Assembly (NCBI GenBank): GCA_963082975.1
Contig: OY720346.1
Span: 74,578,767 to 74,642,766, forward strand
DNA length: 64,000 bases
Source: Labia minor
Lineage: Eukaryota > Arthropoda > Insecta > Dermaptera > Spongiphoridae
Direction of reading: 5' to 3'
Positions 1 to 12,700 of this stretch are shown here, in pieces. The notes under the pieces were generated by a model. It made no database searches. It had not been told where the DNA came from and saw nothing but the letters and a program-made list of their open reading frames with translations. Each line of letters opens with the position of its first letter. Within the stretch, counting starts at the first letter, position 1. A program made the translations under genes and the position numbers.

Positions 1-180
1 AAAAAACCGAAAATTAGAAATAAGTGAATAATTAGTCAATAAAACATTACTTAATGACATCATTTCAAGGATCATAATAAGCTAATCTGGCAAATTTTAA
101 TAATTTTTATCTCGTAAACTAGAATTGCATAAGAAACGTCCAAATCCATGACTGGATGACCAATTTATAAAATTACCTAA
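1..180. mobile_element. Foldback family F, partial copy cut by window edge
   Basis: Matches one arm of the long-inverted-repeat family seen in full at 17985-18490 and 57845-58370: the 'agtcaataaaacatta' block, then 'ttttaataatttttatctcgtaaactagaa', 'aaatccat' and the terminal 'aattaccta'. It ends about 40 bases from the donor of the last in-window exon of the APD-like gene. Confidence 0.6.
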
Positions 181-217
181 AATTTGATATACTGATAATA
201 AAATTTGATTTTTTAAC

Positions 218-2780
218 CTCTTCCAAAGCAACATTATCATCTTCATCATCATGCCTTCCTAAAGTATCCCTTAATACTTGTTCATTCCAAAAAGTGGTAT
301 GTCTTCTAACTCGTTTAAGCATTGCCTCGACTTGCTCTTCCGTTTGTTGCACTTCCTCATTCTTTTGATTTTCTTCCATTTCTTTTAATAGACGTGCTTT
401 TAATCGTTCAAGCACACTTTTACCATGATCGTCTAATTTATCTAAACGCCTAGCTATTTCAGCATAAATTTCAGATGAAGTTTCCTCCAAAGAGGATGAT
501 GATGAAGACGATGAAGAAGAAGAATGATTTTCTACAGTTTCCTGGACACAAAAAAAATAAAAAAAAAAAAATTAAATCTAAAAAACCATAATAATTAATT
601 TAATGTTAGTAAAAAAATCTATATTAATTAAATTCAAATTAAATTTTATAAATTAGATGATGATTAGAATTTAGTATGTTAGAAAATAAAATATCCATTA
701 TTTAGAAGAACTTTTTAAAAATACATATTAAATTAATTTGAATATCAAAAATATCTTTCATATATATTATAGGCATCTTTATGAGTTCATTGATTAATTT
801 TTTACATTATCTATATTCATTGCAAAAGTTCAAGGAATATGAAATTAGCTGGAGTGTCATAATACTTTTTTTCTGTTAAGAAAATGCATGATTCGTGTAG
901 ATATGTAAAAATCTCCACATGTGAAATTTGGAGTGAAAACAATACCTCCCTTACTATCGTCGGTCGGTAATTAGCTGGAGTGTCTCCACTCGACTATCTC
1001 TCAATTTGAATTGGATTAACTAACATAATATATTATATTTAAATTAAATTTAATTAAATATACTTTATAAATTAAAATTAATAAATAATATTTATAAAAC
1101 CAGCGCATGTTTGACTTTTTGTTGATGGCACCACGTCACGTGTTGGCGCGTGAGATTTGCAGTGTTAAAAAATTAATTCTGGTATTTTCAGCGATTCAAT
1201 CAAGCTGAAATTCTATATATAGCAGTTTTATACAATTTTGAATCATGTGAAAAACTATCAAACATATATCTTTATTTTTATGGTCAGTTTAGAGGAAAAA
1301 AATCAAAACGTTGTAGGTAATGGTTATTAACTTTATTCAAATCGCGTCATAATTATTTTTTTGATTTTTTTTTTCAATATTTAATAATAACAAAACAAAA
1401 TTTTAAAAAAATGAAGTTAGATACAAATTAATAATTTTGACAATTTGTATCTAATTTCATAATGTTACAGACATCACATACATTCGATGGAAATTATATA
1501 TATTGATATGATAATATATATAAGGCTCTTAAAAAGTCACGATCAATATCTGTATTTATTTTTCAATATAACTAAGCATATTTTACAATTACAAAAATAA
1601 ATAAAAAAAATGTCTAATCGAATAAATAATAAATAAAAGGGTCCAAATTTCACTCATGTTGGATTTTTTTAAAAATTTATTCTACTACAATAATTTTCAA
1701 CATCTTTAGAAGTAAACAACATATTTCGTATGTTAAAAACAATTTCAAATACTAAAATTGAATAATAAATTATCAACTCAAAAAAAAAAACAAATTAAAG
1801 TCTTCTCAAGATAATCAAAAGACATAAAATAAGTATTTATTAATTTAAATTTAGTATTTAGATTAATAATTAATAAAAATATTATATTACTTATTAACAT
1901 AGTATAATAATAAAAAAAACAATCACCTGTTTATTTGGACGAACTTTTCCAGTATTAACTTTGGATGTTTTGACTTTATGTAATAATTCTAAAACTTTAT
2001 TATCAGTACCATGATCATCAGCCAAATGTTCTTCATGATGGTCTAACTAAATGAGATAATTTATATTGATTATTTATTGGAAGATATAAAATAAAAATTA
2101 AAAAAGAAAAAAAAAACATATATAACTTTCTAAAAAAAAATCTACCTTTTCTCTGGAATCAAGTGGATCGTTAGTATTGTGTAATATGACACCAGGCCGA
2201 GCACGTCTCATCATTTTAGGCTCATTACTTTCTCCTTCCTCTACTTCATCTTGATTTTTTTTATAAGTATTCACTGCTTCAGCTGCAGCCTTGCGTACTA
2301 ATTCATCTTGTTCAGCCCGTATTTCATTAATTTCATCTTGCTCTTCACTACTATTATCCCCTATATAGGCACATTCATGTAAATGTTTATGGCCTCGTAC
2401 GACAACCAAAGATGCGCCTTCATAACTAAAACATAATCTTATCTTATTATACTAGCAAAAATTGAATATATATATTATTACTATCAGATTCATCAGAGAT
2501 ATAATCACGTATCTTTGTGAGATTGTTTTAACGACGGTTTGGCACCCATTTTGGCGCCATTTTCAAGAGATTATTTAGGTGGGTATATTTTTGGGATTCT
2601 GGGTCTTAGTCTGTGTAACCAAGAGTTAATATCGGGATGTTGAGTTGATAGGTTGGGTGGTTTTGTATTCACTGCGTTGCCGTAGAGCTCCGAAGAATCC
2701 TGGGGCAATTCTGAGAGTGGCACACGTCCGCACTGGACAACAGCCCGAGGCGAACTGAGAAACGTCGAGAAAACAATCTC

Positions 2781-2816
<36 letters not shown>

Positions 2817-2864
2817 GATAAATCTGATAGTAATAATAATAAAAACATTCACGGAAATCTAAAC

Positions 2865-2908
<44 letters not shown>

Positions 2909-5900
2909 GAATATTTGTATATTTTTGAGATATTAAACCGCTCTAAGGATTTTTTTGAAATTCACACCATAGATAATATTATATTTATAAAGAAAAATCG
3001 AACTGTATTGGTTTCAGCTTCAGGAAAAATCAACTTTATTAGTATTTTCTTGATTTAAAATAGTAAATTTAAATGACGATACAAATTATATAATTATTAT
3101 AAAATATTGAAATTTTCCTCCCGCCATTCTTTTTTAATTAATATTGAATTAATATATTTTATATTTATAATATTTAAATTGTTTTTTTTAATTTAGAAAT
3201 AAAATTAAAAATATGCATTTTAAATGTAATATAAATATAAATTGTTGAATAAATTTGAACTGATAATATTAAATAAATTATATTATATTAATTAAAATGT
3301 TTTTTAGATTAAAAATTATAATTAATATAAATGATATTTGATTATTATAAACAAAAAGAAAAAAAATAACCACCTTTCTTAATTAAAATATAGACAAGTA
3401 CAGGTGTCAATATAATTTCAGAATGTATATTATTATCAGTAGTAATCTTTGGTTGAAACAGTCTATAAGCTATTGCTACTTTGAAAAATATAAAACTGAA
3501 GACATCTAATTATAACAACATATATATAATATAGAATCAAAAATTTTATCAAGTAAATTTGTATATATTTTTCATCTTGAAATGAAAATCAAGTTATTTT
3601 AATTAATTTGTACCATTTTAGGAAACACATTTTTGATGGGTCATTTATAGAAAACCCATTTAACAACAGTAATAAATAATTTTAAAAAAATAAAACTTTT
3701 TAAAGTTTATAATAATAAATTGTATACATTTGTTAAAGGGTCGAGCGATAGGTACTAAGGGGTTAATTCCTTAAAAATTTATGATAGGAAAATTTTAATA
3801 AAATTAATCCTTACCGTGAACAAGAACTAATTGTAACAACGGATCCGCGTAATAAATAAAAGGCCCAATATTCTTTCATATCATCTTCAAGAATTAATCC
3901 TCTATTCATAGTTACAGTGATTGGTTTATTTGAAGGGAGTGGTGGACGATCCAAAAGAAATGCATTGAAAGTTGTATTTGCTTCGATCACTTGTCTCTAC
4001 AATAAAAAAAAAAACATTTAAAAATTACTAATTGTACCATAAGTAATTAATGAAATAACTTAATATTACTTATTGTTAGTATATATTTAATAAAAATTAA
4101 ATGTTATTTTAGTAAAATTTATCTGGAATGTTTCCTTATAAAAGGATTGGTGTTTTAAGGGAGTTTCAATTCTAATGAGAATAACAAATTCAAAACTTTT
4201 CAGTAATTCAAAGTCATCTCAATATGAACATGGATATTTAATAGGATTATTGTCAATTAAGTTTACCAAACTCCATTAAATTTTCAAATAGTATATTAAG
4301 TAGTAAGTAGTAAGTAATTAATGAAATTAAACCACACAATTATGTATATTTATATTATTAAATATAAATGATAACTAAACATATTTAAATATTTTCAAAA
4401 AATATATATTTGTATTGATAATATAATATAATAGATCATATAAATTTATCTGGTTACGTGGTGAGAGTAGAGTTTGATTTGTTACCGATTTTGGTATTTA
4501 CATTTAGAAGAGCACTATCGTGGTTCTGCAAAATTCTAACAATTTCCACAAACAGGCTTCCTAGAGTCTGCTATAATAAGCTTTTAGATGTAATCGGCCT
4601 GGACCTATGGGCTGCAGCTGTGGGGTACAACATCCACATCAAACATAGAAATTCTCCAAAGATTTCAATCAAAAACTCTTCGTATGTTAACTGGAGCCCC
4701 ATTCTACATGACAAATAGGCAACTTCACAATGAACCAACTATGTTAAAGAAGAAGTTAAGAGGTCATTACATACTTATTCTAAAAGAATAGTATCACTTA
4801 TTGGCAAGACAATTAATGAAGATTCAACCAAACCAAACATTTAAATGGGTAAAGAAACGCGCGCCCCAAGATCTTCTGTAAACAAGAAGGATAAATTAAA
4901 ATATGGACATATCAGGGGATAATGTGCCATACACGCCATCAAAGAAAATACCAAAATCTAGTTAAATGTTGATAAGACAGCTTGCTAGAGAAAGAGGAGT
5001 TAAAAAAAAGATGTAATCGACACAACAGATTCATCATGTAACTGGGCCTTTCAAATGAAATCTATTTTTAATATCTCGGAGAGAATCAGGATACGAATAC
5101 CATCAAAAATAAAACAAAATTACTATCCCAAATGCTGAGCGAATTATATATAGGTCAAGAGTCATACAAAAAGCCGAGGAGTCTGCATATTGTCAAATTT
5201 ATAAAAATATCATGGGGAACCGTAATCATATATATTACAAAGGTGCTCTTAGTAGAATAACGATTCTATACGAGAGAATTCTCATTGGTGTTTTGCACAA
5301 AATTGACCAGGATCAATTGTGTAAAATCTGTAACACACAGGAGAGAGCAAGGACCTAAGCCACCTTTTGCGGTGCTGTCCAATATATATAGTATGATCAC
5401 TTGAGAAATCATTTCTTAAAGAGATGGAACTTGGAGATGATTCTCACGGTCAAGGGTTGGGAGGATGTAAATAATATCGATTACTTTATGAGTGATCTCC
5501 TAAAACTACGATCCTTCATATTGGAAGAGTAACAATAAGTTCTAAAGTCAAAAAATGGGTACTTTGGTCTGTTAATTAGTTTGTTCATTTTTTACATTGT
5601 TTGATTTTTTTTTTTTTGTAATTTGTTTTTTTTTTTATAATACTCTGAATCTCTAGACCAGAGATACTCAACCACTGTGCCGCGAGATTATGAGGCTCTT
5701 AAACATTTCCGACTTTTTTTCTAAATTTTTTCAATATAGTTATGGTTGGGACCACTTTTTTCAATATCCTAAACTTTTACACTTATCTTTTTCTTTGTGT
5801 GCCGCCAAATTTTTAAACCGTTAAAAGTGTGCCGCGGTAAAAAAAAAGGTTGAGAATCACTGCTCTAGACTCTAGATGGTTATGTATGCTCTCAATTAAA

Positions 5901-8900
5901 GAGATTTATGACCGTCGATTACAGAGTGTTATGTAAATATGTAAATAAGTTTTGCTCTTTTATGTTTTGGTTTGCTTTTTACCGACCGACGATAGTAAGG
6001 GAGGTATTGTTTTCACACCAAATTTCACATGTGGAGATTTTTAAATATCTCCACGAATCATGCATTTTCTAAACAGAAAAAAGTATTTTTAGCATGATGT
6101 CTGTCCGTCCGTCTGTCCGTCCGTCCGTATAGATGTGTACAGCCTGAACGGCTCAACCGATTTTGATGAAATTTGGTATATTTACTTAATGCATCAGTGG
6201 GATGAATTGATCAACTTTTGGTGCAATTCCGGAAACCGGAAGTGGTAGTATTAGCGATCGACGATAGGAAGGAAAGGGTTATTTTCACACCAAAGGAGAT
6301 TTTTTTATATATCACCACGAATCATGCACTTTGTATTGGTTTTATCCTCGAGAAAAATCATATTTATTAGTTTTTTCTTGATTTAAAATTATATGACGTC
6401 ATCCAGCCATTCATGACGTCACAGCCTGGTCTTGCATATATATTATAAATAAAATAAAATTAAAAATGTTTATATTTATTATTTATGTATCCATATCTGT
6501 TTTTTATTACATTAATAGATATATTAAAATTATTTAAAATTGTTTCTGTAGCTGGAAATTAATTTATTTCAAACAGTCGGTCGGTTCGGACCTGGCCACA
6601 GGTCAACTTATTTATTTTTTGGATGTTTTTGCTATTTTTTTTTTGTCACCACCCAAAAAGGTTGTCTGAAATAACAAAAATAAATGTATATGTATTTCTT
6701 GAATACATAAATAAATAAATATATAAGAGGAATATGATAATTATATTTTAATTAATTTTTTTTTAAATTATTGAAATAGTGAGCGTACACACCCACAAAC
6801 TAGTGTTTTTACTCAACCAAGTAAAATATATGAAACTGTCTATTTATCTCCCAATTGGTAAGTAAAATATACACATAAATATATTTATTCAAAGTTTTGT
6901 TGATTTTTTTTTTATTTTTCAAATACCTGACACCAGGTTGTAGACATTCGTGTGTCCAATCTTCGCATATCAGACATTCCCACCGGATACATTTGTTGTG
7001 AATAAACATGATAACGTAAATAAATTGGCAAAGCAATCAACAGGCCTGGTAACGTGATGCCCAATAAACATAAACGAACGGCACGCAGTGGCCCGGTATT
7101 GAGACATCGTGATGTCTGTTGATGTTGCCGGATCCGTGCTATTTGTACTGTATTTTCCGAGAGACAGGAGCTTTGTCGTTGTGCAAGGAGATGTTGTAGC
7201 TGTTGTTGATGGACAGGGACGGTGGCCTCGGTTGGACCATTTTCAACATCCACTAAAGAAAACCAACAAAGATATATATATATAAATTAAAAAAAAGCAA
7301 ATGCAAACTTAACAAAGAAATAATTCAAATAAAAATAATTAGGTACTAATATGATGATAAGTTTAAAAAATAAAAATAAAAATAAATAGACCTTTTTTAC
7401 TATCTCGCCAGGGAAAATTTTTAATGTCGAAATTTTGATGTTTTTATACGTTTTGAAGGTTCCTGAATCATTTTCACTAAGGTTGAGAAAAATATTTGTC
7501 TGTCTGTCTGTCTCTCTGTGTGTGTATATATGTGTGTATGTGAGTGTGTATGTATGTAGACAAGATTACACAAAAACGGTTTGAGCTAGATTAATGAAAT
7601 TTGGTATACGGGCATTAATCAAAATTCGTAGTTTTCTATCAAATTTTGAGAAATGCATCTCATTCGGGAAAGGACCATTCATTGCCTACCACATTTTCAA
7701 TTTTTTTCCTCTACAGTGACCGTAAAAATAAAGATATATGTTTGATAATTTTTCACATGATTAAAAATTGTATAAAACTGCTATATATAGAATTTCAGCT
7801 TGATTCAATCGCTGAAAGTACCAGAATTAATTTTTTAGCACTACAAATCTCACGCGCCAACACGTGACGTGGTACCATCAACAAAGAGCCAAACATGCGC
7901 TCTTTAATAAATATTATTTATTAATTTTAATTTATAATTTATAATTAATTAAATTTAATTTAAATATAATATATTATGTTATTTAATCCAATTCAAATTG
8001 CGAGATAGTTGAGTGGATATATTTTGCTTTCTTTCTATTTTCCATGAAGTGAATGAATGAATAACTGATAGAATGAGAAAAGTAAAGGTATATACTAATA
8101 CAATAATATTATATTAAATTCTAGGTGAGAATATATGAATTTAAAATAATTAAAATAAAGTAATAAATAATTATAAATTAAAAAACAACAACATATAATA
8201 TTAACTAATAGTAATGGGCCATGAATGAATAAAATAATTAAATAAAAGGAAAAATTAATCAAATCTCACGCGCCAACACGTGACGTGTTGCCATCAACAA
8301 AGAGCCAAACATGCGCTCTTTAATAAATATTATTTATTAATTTCAATTTATAATTTATAATTAATTAAATTTAATTTAAATATAATATATTATGTTATTT
8401 AATCCAATTCAAATTGCGAGATAGTCGAGTGGAGACTCTCCAACTAATTTTAAAAATAACTGATAATTGAAATTTTATTGACCTTGATCAGGAAAATACA
8501 TAAATGGAAGAAATTTTCTCCTTCAAAATTAACCTTCACACATGATTATTTATTCTATAAATTTTTTACTAAACAAAATTGTTTTAGATTAATATTGCTA
8601 ATTTTTTTTTTATCTTTTTAATTTAAGCATGAACAATTCAACAAATCGAAATAGAATCAATAGAATTAAAATAAAAATTACCTATATTACACTGTATGCC
8701 CTAATTCTCTATTTCCATGACATGTTGGATATAGCACAATATTAATGTTGTAATAATTTTTTTTTCTTGATATATTTGAAAGTAAGCCAATTTACTAATA
8801 ATAAGTATAAGAAATTGTATTTTATTTTTAAAAATTTATTTTTCATATTAAAATTTTAATTTTTATATCTTTTTATATTTTATTATATATTTAATCTAAC

Positions 8901-9711
8901 AGGAATATGAATAAGCTGGAGTGTCTCCACTCGACTATCTCGCAATTTGAATTGGAATAAATAACATAATATATTATATTTAAATTAAATTTAATTAATT
9001 ATAAATTAAAATTAATAAATAATATTTATTAAACTAGCACGTTAAATTATTAAAGCTTAGGTGGTTGTTTTTATTTATAAGGGAATTTTGTAAATAAAAT
9101 CACATATTGATATTTTTTATTGTAAATTTATTCAAAAAACTACAAAAAATACACAACGTTTCAAATGCTACTTCTGCAATCGAAAAATACACAACGTATT
9201 TTTCTTTTTTGAATACATTTACAATAAAAAATATCAATATGTGGTTTTATTTACAAAATTCCCTTATAAACCAGCGCATGTTTGGCTCTTTGATGATGAC
9301 ACCACGTCACGTGCTGGCACGTGATTGCCAGTCAACGTGTTAAAAAATTAATGCCGATACTTTCAGCGATTCAAACAAGCTGAAATTCTATATATAGCAG
9401 TTTTATACAATTTTTAATCATGTGAAAAACTATCAAACATATATCTTTATTTTTAAGGTCACTTTAGAGGAAAAAAAATCAAAATGTCGTAGGTAATGAC
9501 CCTATACCGGTTGATCTATATTTCTCAAAGGTTGATAGAAACCTACGAATTTGGAATAATGCCCGTATACCAAATTTCATGATTCTAGCTCAAACCGTTT
9601 TTGTGTAATCTTGTCTACATACATTCTACATGTTTATTTTTACGGTCAATTTAGAGGAAAAAAATGAAAACGTGGTAGGTAATGGTCCTCTTCCGAATGA
9701 GTTACACACAC

Positions 9712-9748
<37 letters not shown>

Positions 9749-12700
9749 CAGATATATTTCTTAACCTTAGTGAAAATGATGCATGGAACTTCAAAACGTA
9801 TAAAAACATCAAAATTTTCGTCATCGCAATTCTATCTCTGACGGGATAGCAAAAATCATTCTTTTATCATCTTTTTAATCCCTAGACAATATTAAATTTC
9901 ATATTTTCTTAAGATAGTTTATTAATAAAGATGATAAAGAATTTACTTTATATTTATAATAAAAGAAAAACAAGAAAAAGATTTATCATATAATTTTATC
10001 AATTTTCATCTGATTGATTGAGAGATGAATTAGGTACTTGAAATTGATTAACACGTGATTAAGTGAAATTAATATTTTCTTGTTTTATTAGTTATAAGAT
10101 AATAATAAACATTTTCATTTGGTATTAACAAAGAAAAAGATTGATTTTTTCAAAATATTTATAATAATTAAGATATACTTATCTACTTAAAATTTTATAT
10201 ATACATAGATTTGTGTTTAAAAATAAATCATAGGTAAAAATTATTTATAAACATTTGTAAAATTAATTAACTAATCTATCTTTAGGTATGTACGAGGTCT
10301 GTTCAAATGAAAAAGTGAATTTTTAATTTTGTGAATGGCTGTACACATTCGATTATCGAAAAATTTTTTTTTTTTTTGTTATTTTGGTACACATATGTTT
10401 CTCATATGTTGACATTATCAATAATTTTGGATTAGTAGTTTGTTTTTGACAACTGAGTCACGTTTTGTGTATCCTTCGATTATTTGTTTAAAAAAAAAAT
10501 AAGGAATACTAAAAGGAAGTTATGGAACGTTTGCGTGAAGCAATACGGCTCAAACGATCGGAATTGTGTAAAAACAAATAATGGATTCTTCATCATGATT
10601 ATGCACAAGCTCACACATCATTGTTTGTATGTGATTTTTTGGCCAAAAACAACACCGTAATCATGCCTCAACCACCGTATTCACCAGATTTGGCTCTCTG
10701 CGACTTTTTTCTATTGCCAAAACTGAAGAGACCAATGAAAATGAAAGCGTTTTGTCACAATTGATGAGATAAAGTCGAAATTGAAGAGCGAGCTGACGGC
10801 CATACCGAAAAGCGCATTTCAGAAGAGCTTCGACGATTCGAAGAAGCGCTGGCATAAGAGCATTATATCTGAGAGGAGTTACTTTGAAGGGGACAAAATG
10901 GATATTGATGAATAAATAAATACTTTTCGAAATAATTCAAAATTTACCTTTTCTTTGGAACAGAACTCGTATATACAAGACATTAATTTTAATATTAATA
11001 TTAAATTCAAATGTAATATAACATTTATTATTGTTTAAGAGATATCGAAACTATAATATTTCAAAATCAATATTTATGTTTATCATCATTATTCAAATTT
11101 GATATCGTATTCATATAAATAAAATAAATTTGATGAATTATTATTATAGGTATTACAAAAAATTAATTAATAAACTTGATATTAAATAAATTTAATATTT
11201 AATTTAGAGCTTTTTTGTTGATTGATTAGTTTAAAAAAGATAATCAATAAAAATTAACGGATTATAAATAGGATTTAATTAAAATTAATAAAATATTCTA
11301 ATCTTTAAGTTTTCTTTATTCAAATTCTTATTCATTATTTTTGTTGTTAAATAAGATATGATGAGATTCATGTCTGGTTCTTATCTTAATGTGCCCAGCT
11401 TATCAGAAAAGTCTTTCAAAAGTCAAGACAAAAATGGGTCGCATATATATTGACGAAATATATTAGAAGGACATTTTTGTTATAAAAATTAACCTTTCTC
11501 AATGCAACTACTTATTAGATTAATCTTTGATACATAATTAGATAGCAAAATAAATTTTGTCTGATAAGAGAAAAAGAAAGGTTATGTTTAATTATATTAG
11601 ATGATATCTTTTGTCCTTTTTTGTTCTAAATTTCCTTTTTTTGTATTTATCAATTTCCTTCTTGATTGTATAATAATAATAATAATAATAATAATAGTAT
11701 CAGGGTCGGATTTAGAGATGAAGATAGACCCTAGAATAATTCCCCTTTTATAAGTTTATAATATAATTAATATCATATAATAGATAATAATGAAAGATAT
11801 TTATTTTAAATGCATTATTATGTTGTGATTAGTATAATCAATATGTACGAGGGTCATTCAACAAGTACTTAGCCCCTCCGCCTGATGGAGCTGCTATCAC
11901 AAAAAAGTTTTACCATCATGTAGTACATTCTTTTACTAGGCTGCTGTCAAAGTTTCAGCCAATTCCCTTCACTAGTTTTGTTTTGACAGCCTTTGGAATC
12001 GAGCGTATCGATCAGTTGTACAAAGACCATTTTTTAATGTACAGAACCAATTTTTGACGGTCGCCATCGAAGGAGAAGAGTCACCGTACACACCTTCCAA
12101 GCGATCTTTGTTTTCGCTGCGCGTTTTCCCTTCCAAAAATAAGAATCTAACCACCGAACGATATTGTTTTTTTTCCATTTTTGTACAACTGATCGACACG
12201 CTCGCTTCCAAAGGCTGTCAAAACAAAACTAATGAAGGGAATTGACTGAAACTTTGACAGTAGGCTAGTAGAAGAATGTACTACATGATGGTAAAACTCC
12301 TTTGTAATAGCAGCGCTATATATCGGGCGGTGAGGCTAAGTACTTGTTGAATGACCCTCGTATAATTTTCGTCGTATGTATTTATGTATGAAATGTTTGT
12401 ACACATTATGAAGTTAGCTACAAATTTAGAATTTTACAATCTAGAATTTAAAATAAAAAAAATTTGAAATATAAATTGAAATATTCTAATTTTTGATATT
12501 AATATTATTTTTATCATAAATATATTAAACATACAATACAATACATATACATAAAATTAATAAATATAAAAAGAAACATATATATATCAAAATTATTAAT
12601 TTGTTACTAACTTCATTTTTTACAATTTTGTTTTGTTGTTATTAAATATTGAAAAAAACAAAAATAAAAAACGATTTGTGAATAAAGTTATGTATTAATT

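Noticed and set aside
2571..2852. 93-codon ORF on the minus strand
   Set aside because: It lies within the MITE at 2474-2845, and its C-terminal side is a TA repeat translated as Tyr-Ile.
7646..7867. 73-codon ORF
   Set aside because: Wholly within a family B copy; the same DNA is repeated elsewhere with stops.
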